In this document: in pieces, positions 22,416 through 32,285 of the stretch
How the letters are laid out: every line of letters begins with the position of its first letter
How positions within the stretch are numbered: position 1 is the first letter of the stretch
Assembly: GCF_022965805.1 (NCBI RefSeq)
Contig: NW_027330830.1
Coordinates: 86,495 to 150,494 of the forward strand
Reading direction: 5' to 3'
Origin: Primulina eburnea
Lineage: Eukaryota > Streptophyta > Magnoliopsida > Lamiales > Gesneriaceae
Length of the DNA: 64,000 nt
Translations under genes and position numbers: made by a program
The notes under the pieces: generated by a model
What the model was told of the DNA's origin: nothing
The model's database searches: none
Seen by the model: the letters and a program-made list of their open reading frames with translations, nothing else

Positions 22416-25400
22416 ATGGAGAAGGAAGTAGGAGAGAGTTCGAACCAGGGGTTGTCTAAGGTTCAAATGGAGGCGTTATTTGGGCATTTTAGTAGAATGT
22501 TGAGGGTTGAGTTGGATCCTTTATATGAGAGATTGGATAGGCTTGAAGTTAGTACGAGTGAAAATAAATCTAAGCCTAAAGGTTTGGGTAGAGTGGATGA
22601 AGAAGAGGATGATTATGAGTTGGAAGGAGAAGAGGAGAGTCAAAACGAGAATTGGGGTAGAAGCGGAAGAGGTAGAGGATTTGGTAGGGGAAGAAGAGAA
22701 GCCTTACGTGGGAGGTACGATGATGAGAATAAGGAAGATAATAACATAGGTAGCATTAAGATGAAAATTCCATCGTTCAATGGTAAGTCGGATCCAGAGG
22801 CTTATTTAGAATGGGAAAAGCGAGTTGAATTTGTGTTTGATTGTCACCATTATTCCGAACAAAAGAAGGTTAGGTTGGCCGTGGTTGAATTTGTTGATTA
22901 TGCACTTATTTGGTGGGATCAATTAGTGACCACTAAGAGGAGATGCAATGAGAGGCCTATAGAAACTTGGGCGGAGATGAAAAGCATAATGAGGAAAAGG
23001 TTTGTACCAAATCACTACTATAGAGAAGTGTTTAAGAAGTTACAAACTTTGAGACAAGGTGTGAAGAGTGTTGAGGACTACTATAAAGAGTTGGAAGTAG
23101 TCATGATTAGAGCAAACATTGAGGAGGATAGTGAGGCTACTATGGCTCGTTTTCTGTGTGGTTTGAACAGGGAAATTCAAGACCAAGTGGAGCTTAGACA
23201 TTACTTGGATCTAGATGAAATGGTGCAGATGGCGATTAAAGTGGAGCAACAACTCAAGAGGAGAGGAGTTGGTCGTACCACACAAACTGGGAATACATCA
23301 ACACCTTGGCGTTCCAACGTTGTTAAACGTGAAGAAAGCAAAGCAGTGGTCAAGCCCAAAGTTGACATTAAACAGGAGGCGCCTAAGCAAGGAGTGCAAG
23401 GTAAACCTGAAACTCCTATTAATCGTTCTAGAGATATTAAATGTTTTAGGTGTCAAGGAGTTGGACATATTGCTAGTCAATGTCCCAATAAAAGGGTGAT
23501 GGTGTTGAATAATTATGGGGAGTATGAATCTCATAGTGAGGGAGATGATGGAGAGGATGAAGATGAGATGCCTGAATTAGAGGATCCTGATGAGGGATAT
23601 GAGGCAGTTGTGGGAGAAGCGTTAGTGACTAGGCGTATAATGAGTACCCAAGTCAAGGAAGAAGAAACTAACCAAAGGGAAAACTTATTCCATACTAGGT
23701 GTTTTGTCAATGGCAAGGTTTGCAATCTTATTATAGATGGAGGAAGTTGTACCAATGTTGCTAGTCTTGAGATGGTTGAAAAATTGAGCTTGCCTACTTT
23801 GAAACATCCCCAACCATATAGGCTACAATGGTTGAATGACTGTGCCGAAGTGAAGGTGAACAAACAAGTTTTGGTTGCGTTTTCGATTGGGAAGTATATT
23901 GATGAGGTGTTGTGTGATGTGGTGCCAATGCATGCTTGTCATATTTTGTTAGGGAGACCATGGCAATATGATAGGCAAGTGACACATGATGGGTTTAGAA
24001 ATAAATATTCTTTTGTACTCAAGAAAGAACCCATTGTTTTACTTCCTTTGTCCCCAAAGCAAGTGTTGGAGGACCAATTGAAAAAGAAGAAAAGAGATGA
24101 GGCCGAAAGAAAGAGTGAATTAAAAAGTGAGATGGCCTTTGAAAAGAAAAATGAAATGGCTAAAAACAAAAGTGATAAAAAAATTGAGATAGCCATACAA
24201 AAGAAAAATGAGGAAAAAGAAAATGAGAGGAAAGAGGCCAAAAAGAAAACATATATGGCCCAAAAGAGTGAGTTGAAGCAATTGATGCACACACATGAAC
24301 CACTTGTGTTGATTGTTTATAAGGAGATCCTCCTTAACACAAGTGATATAGCCGGGTCCCTTCCGAGCATTGTAATTTCACTTTTGCAGGAATTTGAAGA
24401 TGTATTTCCGGAGGAGCTACCTCAAGGATTACCACCATTGAGGGGGATTGAGCACCAAATTGATTTGGTACCCGGAAGTGTATTGCCAAATCGTCCAGCT
24501 TACAGAAGCAATCCGGAGGAGACTAAGGAGCTACAACTACAGGTAAGTGAGTTGTTAGATAGGGGTTTTGTGCGTGAGTCCATGTCTCCTTGTGCTGTAC
24601 CTGTTTTACTAGTTCCTAAGAAAGATGGTTCATGGCGTATGTGCGTGGATTGTAGGGCAATTAATAACATAACCATCAAGTATAGGCATCCCATACCTAG
24701 ACTAGATGATATGTTAGATGAGTTTCATGGTGCATGTATTTTTAGTAAGATTGATTTGAAAAGTGGTTATCATCAAATTAGAATGAGGGAAGGTGATGAG
24801 TGGAAAACGGCATTTAAAACCAAGTATGGGTTATATGAGTGGATGGTCATGCCTTTTGGCTTAACTAATGCTCCTAGTACCTTTATGAGGTTGATGAATC
24901 ATGTTTTGCGTGCTTACATAGGAAAATTTGTTGTGGTTTATTTTGATGATATTCTTGTGTATAGCAAAGATTTAGAAGAGCATGTTGAGCATTTGAGACT
25001 TGTACTGATGACACTTAGGGATGAACATTTATATGCTAATCTTAAGAAATGTGATTTTTGTACAAGCAAGCTTGTTTTTCTAGGTTTTGTGGTAAGTTCA
25101 CAGGGGATACAAGTGGATGACGACAAGGTAAGTGCTATTCGAGATTGGCCAACACCTGCTAATGTTAGTCAAGTTCGAAGCTTTCATGGTCTTGCAAGCT
25201 TCTATAGGAGGTTTGTAAAAGATTTTAGCACATTGGCGGCACCGATGACCGCGGTGATTAAGAAGCACGTTCCATTCCATTGGGGCGAGGAGCAAGAGAA
25301 GTCTTTTAATATTATTAAACAAAAATTAATAAATGCGCCTTTACTTGTTTTGCCTGATTTTTCTAATACTTTTGAAATTGAATGTGATGCTTCAGGTGTA

Positions 25401-27329
25401 GGAATTGGTGGTGTTTTGATGCAAGGAGGACGGCCGGTGGCATACTTTAGTGAGAAGCTCAATGGAGCAGCACTGAACTATCCAACGTATGACAAGGAGT
25501 TGTACGCGCTTGTGAGGACCTTGGAGGTGTGGCAACACTACTTGAGACCTAAAGAGTTTGTGATTCACACGGATCATGAGTCTCTTAAGCACCTTAAGGG
25601 ACAACAGAAGTTGAATAAGCGGCATGCTAAATGGGTGGCATTCATAGGTACATTTCCCTACATAATCAAATACAAACAAGGTAAGGATAATGTAGTGGCT
25701 GACGCACTATCACGGAGGTACGTATTAATCTCTACCTTGGATTCGAAAATCTTGGGATTTGAACATATGAAAGAGTTGTATTTGTTGGATGAGGATTTTA
25801 AGGAGATATTTGAAACATGTATGCATGGTCCACATGATAAATTTTATTTGCATAATGGGTTTTTATTTAGAGAAGATAGATTGTGCATTCCTAAGTCATC
25901 AATTCGTGAATTACTTGTGAGGGAGGCACATGGTGGAGGTTTAATGGGGCATTTTGGTGTGGCTAAAACTTTGAGTTGTTTGCATGAGCATTTTTATTGG
26001 CCACATATGAAACGTGATGTTGAACGTGTTTGTGAAAAATGCATTACTTGTAGACAAGCTAAGTCTAGAACACAACCACATGGCTTGTATACACCACTTC
26101 CCGTCCCTAGTGAACCTTGGGTTGATATTTCTATGGACTTTGTTTTGGGGTTGCCTAGGACAAAGAAGGGGAGGGATTCAATATTTGTTGTTGTTGACAG
26201 ATTCTCTAAAATGGCACATTTTATTGCTTGTCACAAAACTGATGATGCATCAAACATTGCAGATTTGTTCTTTAAGGAAGTCGTTAGGTTGCATGGTATG
26301 CCTAGGACAATTGTGTCTGATCGTGATGTTAAATTCTTAAGTTACTTTTGGAAAACCTTGTGGGCTAAACTTGGCACGAAACTGATGTTTTCTACTACAT
26401 GTCATCCTCAAACGGATGGACAAACTGAAGTTGTTAACCGAACTCTAGGAACACTTTTGCGTGCTATCATTAAGAAGAACTTAAAGAATTGGGAGGATTG
26501 TTTACCATTTGTTGAGTTTGCTTATAATCGTTGCGTGCATTCTACTACAAATTATTCACCATTTGAAATTGTATATGGTTTTAATCCTTTGACTCCGTTG
26601 GATTTGATGTCTTTACCTGTGAGTGACAGGTTGAACATGGATGGCCAGAAGAAAGCTGAATTCGTTAGAAGTTTGCATGAGAAGGTCAAGGATAACATCG
26701 AGAAGAAGAATTTACAATACACGAAGCAAGCCAACAAGGGAAGGAAAAAGATGGTTTTTGAAAAGGGAGATTGGGTGTGGTTGCACTTAAGGAAGGAAAG
26801 ATTTCCAGAGAAGCGACGTTCAAAGCTTTTACCTAGGGGTGATGGACCATTTCAAGTAATTGAAAGGATCAACGACAATGCATATAAACTTGATCTGCCA
26901 GGTGAGTACAATGTCAGTTCTACTTTTAATGTTAGTGATCTTTCGTTGTTTGATGTAGGAGATGATCAAGATTTGAGGACAAATCCTTTTCAAGAAGGGG
27001 AGAATGATGCAAACGTGGTTGATCAAGCACCAAAGAAAGCATGGGAGTCGTTGGAGTTTCCCGAAGGACCTATAACGAGGGGACGAAGCAAGAAGTTTAA
27101 AGATGCACTTCAAGGACTCATGATGAGCTATCAAGGAAGTCCTACAAGTTGGATGTCTAAATTAGAGGAGGTTGGGAATCATGGGAATGATATTGGAGGT
27201 CTTTGGAATTTAATTCAAGGTCAATTGCCGCAGCAGGACTGCACCCGCGCTATGTTATACATTGCACCCGCGTTCCATAATGATCAAAGTGAAGAAAATC
27301 CCCGAAGCAATACCGCACCCGCGGTCTAA
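22416..27329 (+). CDS. gag-pol: Gag-Pol polyprotein of element C, intact
   Basis: 1637 residues in one frame. The capsid-type gag domain spans about 115-285 ([21 protein letters not shown]), with a zinc knuckle [14 protein letters not shown] at 343-356. The protease has the unusual catalytic triad DGG at 441-443 ([13 protein letters not shown]). RT spans about 660-900 with [10 protein letters not shown] (811-820) and catalytic YFDD (842-845). RNase H has Asp990, Glu1028 and Asp1053. The integrase zinc finger uses His1172, His1179, Cys1209 and Cys1212, and the core DDE residues are Asp1241, Asp1302 and Glu1338. From residue 1530 the protein is encoded by the 3' LTR; this tail has the basic motif [15 protein letters not shown] and ends within the GC-rich repeats. 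The ATG is chosen because the matching start of D aligns nearby. All catalytic residues are present. Confidence 0.97.
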   Translation: MEKEVGESSNQGLSKVQMEALFGHFSRMLRVELDPLYERLDRLEVSTSENKSKPKGLGRVDEEEDDYELEGEEESQNENWGRSGRGRGFGRGRREALRGRYDDENKEDNNIGSIKMKIPSFNGKSDPEAYLEWEKRVEFVFDCHHYSEQKKVRLAVVEFVDYALIWWDQLVTTKRRCNERPIETWAEMKSIMRKRFVPNHYYREVFKKLQTLRQGVKSVEDYYKELEVVMIRANIEEDSEATMARFLCGLNREIQDQVELRHYLDLDEMVQMAIKVEQQLKRRGVGRTTQTGNTSTPWRSNVVKREESKAVVKPKVDIKQEAPKQGVQGKPETPINRSRDIKCFRCQGVGHIASQCPNKRVMVLNNYGEYESHSEGDDGEDEDEMPELEDPDEGYEAVVGEALVTRRIMSTQVKEEETNQRENLFHTRCFVNGKVCNLIIDGGSCTNVASLEMVEKLSLPTLKHPQPYRLQWLNDCAEVKVNKQVLVAFSIGKYIDEVLCDVVPMHACHILLGRPWQYDRQVTHDGFRNKYSFVLKKEPIVLLPLSPKQVLEDQLKKKKRDEAERKSELKSEMAFEKKNEMAKNKSDKKIEIAIQKKNEEKENERKEAKKKTYMAQKSELKQLMHTHEPLVLIVYKEILLNTSDIAGSLPSIVISLLQEFEDVFPEELPQGLPPLRGIEHQIDLVPGSVLPNRPAYRSNPEETKELQLQVSELLDRGFVRESMSPCAVPVLLVPKKDGSWRMCVDCRAINNITIKYRHPIPRLDDMLDEFHGACIFSKIDLKSGYHQIRMREGDEWKTAFKTKYGLYEWMVMPFGLTNAPSTFMRLMNHVLRAYIGKFVVVYFDDILVYSKDLEEHVEHLRLVLMTLRDEHLYANLKKCDFCTSKLVFLGFVVSSQGIQVDDDKVSAIRDWPTPANVSQVRSFHGLASFYRRFVKDFSTLAAPMTAVIKKHVPFHWGEEQEKSFNIIKQKLINAPLLVLPDFSNTFEIECDASGVGIGGVLMQGGRPVAYFSEKLNGAALNYPTYDKELYALVRTLEVWQHYLRPKEFVIHTDHESLKHLKGQQKLNKRHAKWVAFIGTFPYIIKYKQGKDNVVADALSRRYVLISTLDSKILGFEHMKELYLLDEDFKEIFETCMHGPHDKFYLHNGFLFREDRLCIPKSSIRELLVREAHGGGLMGHFGVAKTLSCLHEHFYWPHMKRDVERVCEKCITCRQAKSRTQPHGLYTPLPVPSEPWVDISMDFVLGLPRTKKGRDSIFVVVDRFSKMAHFIACHKTDDASNIADLFFKEVVRLHGMPRTIVSDRDVKFLSYFWKTLWAKLGTKLMFSTTCHPQTDGQTEVVNRTLGTLLRAIIKKNLKNWEDCLPFVEFAYNRCVHSTTNYSPFEIVYGFNPLTPLDLMSLPVSDRLNMDGQKKAEFVRSLHEKVKDNIEKKNLQYTKQANKGRKKMVFEKGDWVWLHLRKERFPEKRRSKLLPRGDGPFQVIERINDNAYKLDLPGEYNVSSTFNVSDLSLFDVGDDQDLRTNPFQEGENDANVVDQAPKKAWESLEFPEGPITRGRSKKFKDALQGLMMSYQGSPTSWMSKLEEVGNHGNDIGGLWNLIQGQLPQQDCTRAMLYIAPAFHNDQSEENPRSNTAPAV
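26117..26480 (+). other. Integrase segment homologous to the 364-bp satellite monomer
   Basis: This exact 364-bp interval of the C integrase core (residues about 1235-1355) is colinear with one satellite monomer, without any indel. It is bordered by short similar words, GAACCTT at 26113-26119 and GAACTT at 26477-26482; the monomer junction reads AAAGAACTTGGATTG. This identifies a C-type element as the source family. Confidence 0.9.
26992..27004 (+). other. Polypurine tract of element C, inside the pol frame
   Basis: AAGAAGGGGAGAA immediately before the 3' LTR, and also coding (within QEGEN). D has a matching tract, GAAGTAGGGGAGTA, at 28419-28432. Confidence 0.85.
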
Positions 27330-27411
27330 CATGAACCGCACCCGCGGTGCAAGAGTGCACCCGCGCTCCTACAAGGACCGCACCCGCGGTCTTGTAAAAA
27401 AAAAAAAAAAA

Positions 27412-27447
<36 letters not shown>

Positions 27448-27948
27448 CGAAGCCTGACCGCACCCGCGGTCTTTCAACAGCGCACCCGCGGTCCTTTAGT
27501 GCACTTCCGTGTCAAAGTTTCTAATTATCTCATTTAAGCTTTTCACACTACTTTTCTTGTATTTTATTGCTTATATAATTGATGTATTAGACTTGAACGA
27601 AATTAATCATTGAAGATATATAAAATTGCATTGAGTTCTCTCAATCTTGCAAGGCTTTTGTGCTTTGTGTTTATCAAAATCAAACTTATCAAAGATTTCA
27701 TCTTTGTGGCGTTTGTCGATTGTTCTTCGCACGGATTGTCAAAACAAGTTCTTTGAAGGTTCGTTCGAGATTCAATTGTTATCATCGTTGATATTTGTTG
27801 CTAAGATTTAATATCTTAGAGGTGAATATCACAAATCTTTACTTGTTTCAAAAGATCGGGACAACAAATCGATCCTTGTTTTATATTGAGTTGAGGGTGC
27901 GATTTCTATATTCGTGCTTGCCTTTCATTCGTACGAGGATTCGTATCA
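27005..27948 (+). repeat. 3' LTR of element C
   Basis: 944 bp, the partner of 20932-21874. It contains the last 108 codons of Gag-Pol, the GC cluster 27241-27494 with an A20/T32 tract (27396-27447), and a TATA-like box at 27572-27578. Confidence 0.96.
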
Positions 27949-27953
27949 ATAAC

Positions 27954-28694
27954 TGTGGTTTGATCGTTGATATAATTCATGATTATATGTGTTGGTTGCA
28001 TATGAAGAAGTATGATAAGTTGTGTAGTCAAGGTTTCATTGGAAATGGGGAAAGGACACTTAAGTTTAATTCTTATGTGTGGCATGAAGTAATTCTTATT
28101 CCTAGTGAACTATGTTTGTGCACTTTTATAGAAATTTTTGTGTTGTTAACTAGGTCTAAAAAGGGGAGGAATCTGATATTTGTGATTCTTAATGATATTT
28201 TATCATTTGTGGTGATTTGTTATTTGACGTGTGTAAAGGTTAAAGAACATATAGGGAAGGCGACCGTAAAGTTGTGGTTTCGAGTGCTAATGGAGCAAAT
28301 AAATGATAGCGTCTACATTCTTGAGCTTAAAGGTAAGCATGTTGATAATATACTTTTTGTTATTACTAACTTGCTTTGTTTCTGTGTAGGTAGACAAGAT
28401 TTGAGGACAAATCTTTTTGAAGTAGGGGAGTATGATATGAATCTGGCTAGGCACTGTGTGCAAATGTTTGGGGAAAAATTTAAGTGGCGTTGTTGGTTTG
28501 GACTTTCAAGCTTGATTGTGATAAAAGATGATGAATCAAGCATATTCAAAGCAAGTAGTGGAGTTCAACAAAGAATTGCCGAAGCTCCAGCGCACCCGCG
28601 CTCAAAACAGGGCCGCACCCGCGCTCAAATTGCCGAAGCACTAGCGCACCCGCGCTCATGCAAGGGCCGCACCCGCGGTCATGTTTTTTCCTAA
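27954..28694 (+). CDS. Long ORF of element D, second part
   Basis: After the C insertion and its duplicated pentamer are discounted, this open frame is in phase with the D frame that is cut at 20931, and it stays open into the 3' LTR to a TAA at 28692-28694. It holds faint traces of integrase (RSKKGRNLIFVILND against [14 protein letters not shown] in C) and of the pol C-terminus (QDLRTNLFEVGEYD against [14 protein letters not shown]), but no DDE residues. The LTR-encoded tail differs completely from that of C. A Met-initiated frame starting at 27795 within the C LTR is not a real gene start. Function is unknown. Confidence 0.75.
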   Translation, partial: CGLIVDIIHDYMCWLHMKKYDKLCSQGFIGNGERTLKFNSYVWHEVILIPSELCLCTFIEIFVLLTRSKKGRNLIFVILNDILSFVVICYLTCVKVKEHIGKATVKLWFRVLMEQINDSVYILELKGKHVDNILFVITNLLCFCVGRQDLRTNLFEVGEYDMNLARHCVQMFGEKFKWRCWFGLSSLIVIKDDESSIFKASSGVQQRIAEAPAHPRSKQGRTRAQIAEALAHPRSCKGRTRGHVFS

Positions 28695-29247
28695 AAAAAA
28701 AAAAAAAAAAAAAAAAATTTTTTTTTTTTTTTTTTTTTCCGAAGCCAAACCGCACCCGCGGTCCTTACGTCACTGCACCCGCGGTGTTCTGGCGGACTTG
28801 CGTGTCAAAGTTGCTAATTAGCTCATTTAAGCTTTTCACACTACTTTCTTGTTTTGTTTTATCTATTTAATCATTGTAAACATTATGAACGAAATGATTA
28901 TTGAATATGGAATGAAAAACACTTGAGAATTCTCTCAAAACTTGCAAAGTTTATACTTTGTGTTTATCAAAATCAAACTTATCAAAGATTGCATCTTTGT
29001 GGCGTTTGTCGATTGTTCTTGCACGGATTGTCATAGGCATCGTTCTTTGAAGGTTCGTTCTAGATTCAATTGTTATCTTCGTTGATATTTGTTGCTAAGT
29101 GTTTAAATCACTTAGAGGTGAATATCACACCAATCGTTACTTGTTTCAAAAGATCGGGATAATATAATCGATCCTTGTTTGTTATTGAATTGAGGGTGCG
29201 ATTTCTATATTCGTGCTTGCCTTTCATTCGTACGAGGATTCGTATCA
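28433..29247 (+). repeat. 3' LTR of element D
   Basis: 815 bp, the partner of 17184-17996. GC cluster at 28590-28785 with an A25/T21 tract at 28693-28738. It ends CGTATCA, followed by the TSD CATCA. Confidence 0.95.
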
Positions 29248-29252
29248 CATCA

Positions 29253-30960
29253 TCTTTACAAACTACTAGATATAGATTGAACAATCTATCAATCACAATC
29301 ATCTCACATCTCTATCTGAAGAAAGTAGCAGAAATTTTATCACAAAAGTAATAGAAATGTACTCCCACTTCTATTCAGGAATATACTAAGTCGGTAATCA
29401 TCTTCTGATTCCTAGCTTTCTGGCTTATTTTGTTAGCGATCCAGACATATCAGTACCATTTTTACCAACCTTTCGGTACAAATTCTGTTATAACTGATCA
29501 AATCTGTCTATACTAACACTATTTGTTCGAGTATCATACATTCTGAACCATCTGAATGAAAACTGCATCCCCTGCGGTGCATTTCTGACACTACTTGTGA
29601 CTTCAGATTCGAACTATCCGGTATAAACAATCAGTTAATAATATAAAATAATGGAGAAATACCTACCTGGCATTCGGCTCTGACTACCCATATCAAAAGC
29701 TATAAATAATTCTGAAACATTCTGACATCACACAATAGAAGTAGTCTGTCTGTACAAACACAAAGTCACATATCTGTTACTGTAAACGATACTCTGCTCT
29801 GATTTCAACTGTTTACAATAAACTGTATTACACTGATTCACAATAACGGTAATATCACATCGAATTCTGAATAGAAAGAACTTATACAGATCTAGTGAGT
29901 TTAAGAAACTCATAACATAATAAATTCTGGCTGGCTGACCAAATCTTCATACTGCCCAGATCAACTGCTATATCTCATCTGCAAATAGAATATACTCCCA
30001 ACCAATATAAAATGTCTCAAATACTGATTTAGAACAATAACAATACTCAGCAGATATACAGCAATACGAGAATAAGAAAATCAGAAGAAGACAATCTGCT
30101 CAAACCAGCTAATAAAGTTCTGACATCTTTGACATTCTGCTAATTTTGATATTCCTGATACCGCATAGTCTGAATATAAACCTGTATCAATAACTGCATT
30201 CGGATCCCTACATGACCCATTGCTGTATACAATAATCACCATTCTCTGAATATTCAATAAAGTCTTCAAATATTCATTTCAACCAGTCAGATGCTGCTAA
30301 CATATCAAATATCATAGATATAACAAGCATACAATCATCCGAATATCCCTGAATCTAAGAGTTAGCAATCTGTACCCTTCTATTAATCTTCAATATCATT
30401 CTGTACTGAATTCTAGTCTATAACCATTATCTGGTATCGATTCAATTCTGAAATCTACTTTTCTGATATCCACAAATCTGAAATCTTATCTAGGCAAACA
30501 CCAGTCAACTAATACATTACGGGCAAATCTGTCACTGTTAGACTCGATTTCAGTATATCTACCAAACACATAAGAATACCATCTGTTCCTTTCTGTGCTA
30601 ATCGAGTCAACAGTACAATGATCTAAGGAATCCTGGATCTAGAATCCTCATTTCTCAACTAGATCTGATCTTAATCTTACCATTTCTGGAACACATTCTA
30701 CGATATTTCTGTACTTGTTTAGCATTACATATCAATAATGAAATCGAACTCATATATCACATGTACATCATAATCTAACCCAATCCCGGGTTCATCTCAC
30801 TGTAGTATATAACATGTCCCAGAGATCTCTGATATCAACATATTCCTCAACAACCAAGAAATCAATACTACAGTATAATCAGATCCAACATATAATGCAT
30901 ATCTCCATGCAACTCAGTCACAGATACTCATAAAGAATGCATTAGTATATATCAATACAT
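29253..30960 (-). pseudogene. pol: Degenerate pol of element B
   Basis: No long frame. 29253-29420 aligns with the integrase core region of A (about 3150-3300), and 30410-30700 aligns with the protease-RT linker and the start of RT. The block at 30780-30960 is shared with B-prime after gag. Decay is spread over the whole of pol while gag stays open next to it. The rest of this stretch shows no other feature. Confidence 0.78.
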
Positions 30961-30998
30961 ATGCAATATAATCGTAAAGAATAGTACCTGTTACTATG

Positions 30999-31874
30999 TT
31001 ACCCAGTGTGACCTGGATCTGTCCCTCGATCACCATATCCAGATGGTCCAGCCCCCTGAAATCTTCGAGGACCTCTCTGGGGACAAACTCTAGCAAAGTG
31101 TCCTCGCTGTCTGCAGATATGGCAACTACCAGATACTCCCTGGCATTGCTCTGTGAGGTGTCTCCCACCGCAAGTCCTGCAATACACTCCCGTATCGCTG
31201 GGACTAGGACTGCTGGGGCTAGAGGAACCACTTCCCAATTTTTTGAATGACTTCTTTCGAGCTTTCAGCAATTCTTGCTTTCCACTCGTATTGCCTCGAT
31301 CAAATCGAAGAGGGGATTGATGGGTGTGGGGTGGCTTCACGCACAACCTCCCTAGCTGTCTAATCAGACTCGCCTCCGCCCTCTTTGCTTTACTCAAGAC
31401 ATCAGCAAAATGATAAGGTTGCTGCATGTTCATCAATGCAACTATCTCTGAATTCAATCCTCTGACGAACTGATTCACTACAGCGTCGTCATTTCCAGTC
31501 AAATGAGGAGCAAAATGCAGTAGCATAGAGAATTTCGCAACATAATCTTCAACATTCAGTTGACCTTGTCTCAAATTCTCAAATTCTGCTCTTTTGTCCT
31601 CCCGGTATGAAACTGAGAAAAATCTTTGATAGAATTCAGCTTTAAAGACTTCCCACGTGATCACAGTACCACGTAGTGCTAATATTCCTTTGATTGTAAT
31701 CCACCAACTTCTGGCAGCCTCTTGTAATTGGTGAAATACCAATTTAACTCTCTGGTCATCTGTACAATCCAGTAGATTAAACAATATCTCTATGTCATCA
31801 ACCCAGTCCTGACACTTTTCAGACGTCTCTGTACCACTCAGAATCGGCGGCTGAAATAACTGAAATTCTGCCAA
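30999..31874 (-). CDS. gag: Gag of element B
   Basis: 291 residues from the first in-frame Met. The open frame extends upstream to about 31962, where the codon aligned with the A start is ATA, so either this downstream Met or a non-AUG start is used. Capsid-type domain about 20-165 (CQDWVDDIEILF, AARSWWIT, NVEDYVAKF); CRTCGGRHLTEQC at 232-244; zinc knuckle CHICRQRGHFARVC at 251-264; short C-terminus. Clearly related to the gag of A (similar blocks in the same order). An open gag next to a ruined pol fits a gag-only parasite that supplies its own particle protein, or one that decayed recently. Confidence 0.88.
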   Translation of the reverse strand: MAEFQLFQPPILSGTETSEKCQDWVDDIEILFNLLDCTDDQRVKLVFHQLQEAARSWWITIKGILALRGTVITWEVFKAEFYQRFFSVSYREDKRAEFENLRQGQLNVEDYVAKFSMLLHFAPHLTGNDDAVVNQFVRGLNSEIVALMNMQQPYHFADVLSKAKRAEASLIRQLGRLCVKPPHTHQSPLRFDRGNTSGKQELLKARKKSFKKLGSGSSSPSSPSPSDTGVYCRTCGGRHLTEQCQGVSGSCHICRQRGHFARVCPQRGPRRFQGAGPSGYGDRGTDPGHTG

Positions 31875-32285
31875 CTTTACTTCTATCTGAGTTTCTGATG
31901 CATCTATCTGTTCAGACGAAGTACTACCTCTCTCTGGAATTCTCCGAGGCGGTATATCTGAATATCAAACAAATAAATATACAATCGGTATAATCTGTCT
32001 CAGCCCTCCTCTGATCATATACCTCTGATTCAGACTCGGTTCTGATCCAGGCTTAGTAAGTACATGCTGCAATCAACTCAGTTACAAACAACACGTAATA
32101 GGGAAGACAGTAAATCATGCTAGCACACATCATGCAAATCAACATTGACGTAAATCTCATGCTAGCAATCACATGCAAGGAAGAAAATTCAATCTACCCC
32201 GCTCATTCTCAGCTATCTCAGTCTGAAGAATCTATCAATTCTGACTATCTTAATCTAAAGGATCTATCGCTCTGATACCACCTGT
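31875..32285 (-). promoter_or_regulatory. Leader and primer-binding site of element B
   Basis: A leader between the 5' LTR and gag; PBS TGGTATCAGAGC on the minus strand at 32269-32280. Nearly identical to 14546-14930. Confidence 0.9.

Larger units (their letters stand above)
20932..27948 (+). mobile_element. Element C: complete autonomous Ty3/gypsy element
   Basis: LTRs are 20932-21874 (943 bp) and 27005-27948 (944 bp), TGATGC to GTATCA, with TSD ATAAC (20927-20931 and 27949-27953) inside element D. The LTRs are almost identical (poly-A/T lengths and a single-base change noticed), so it is the youngest insertion here. It has a PBS, a leader, one intact 1637-codon gag-pol and a polypurine tract. 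The gag-pol C-terminus runs on into the 3' LTR. There is no chromodomain of the A type. The LTR-encoded basic tail and the DGG protease suggest a CRM-like (centromeric) clade, but this is tentative. It appears capable of autonomous movement. Confidence 0.95.
17184..29247 (+). mobile_element. Element D: non-autonomous Ty3 element with a long ORF, carrying C
   Basis: LTRs are 17184-17996 (813 bp) and 28433-29247 (815 bp), starting TGAT and ending ATCA, flanked by the TSD CATCA (17179-17183 and 29248-29252). The LTRs are almost identical; most differences are homopolymer length, so D is young. The internal part has a tRNA-iMet PBS, a leader with repeats, and one long open frame interrupted only by element C. 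It shares its N-terminal protein region, leader, LTR tail and polypurine tract with C but has no recognisable RT, RNase H or integrase catalytic site. It is interpreted as a parasite mobilised by C-type elements. Confidence 0.92.

Noticed and set aside
22416..27329. Chromodomain at the end of the C polyprotein
   Set aside because: The C-terminus lacks the aromatic VxWxxxxxxxxTWE pattern seen in A; only a short basic motif is present.
27795..28694. A 299-codon Met-initiated gene
   Set aside because: Its start lies in the 3' LTR of element C; the real coding part is the tail of the D frame from 27954.
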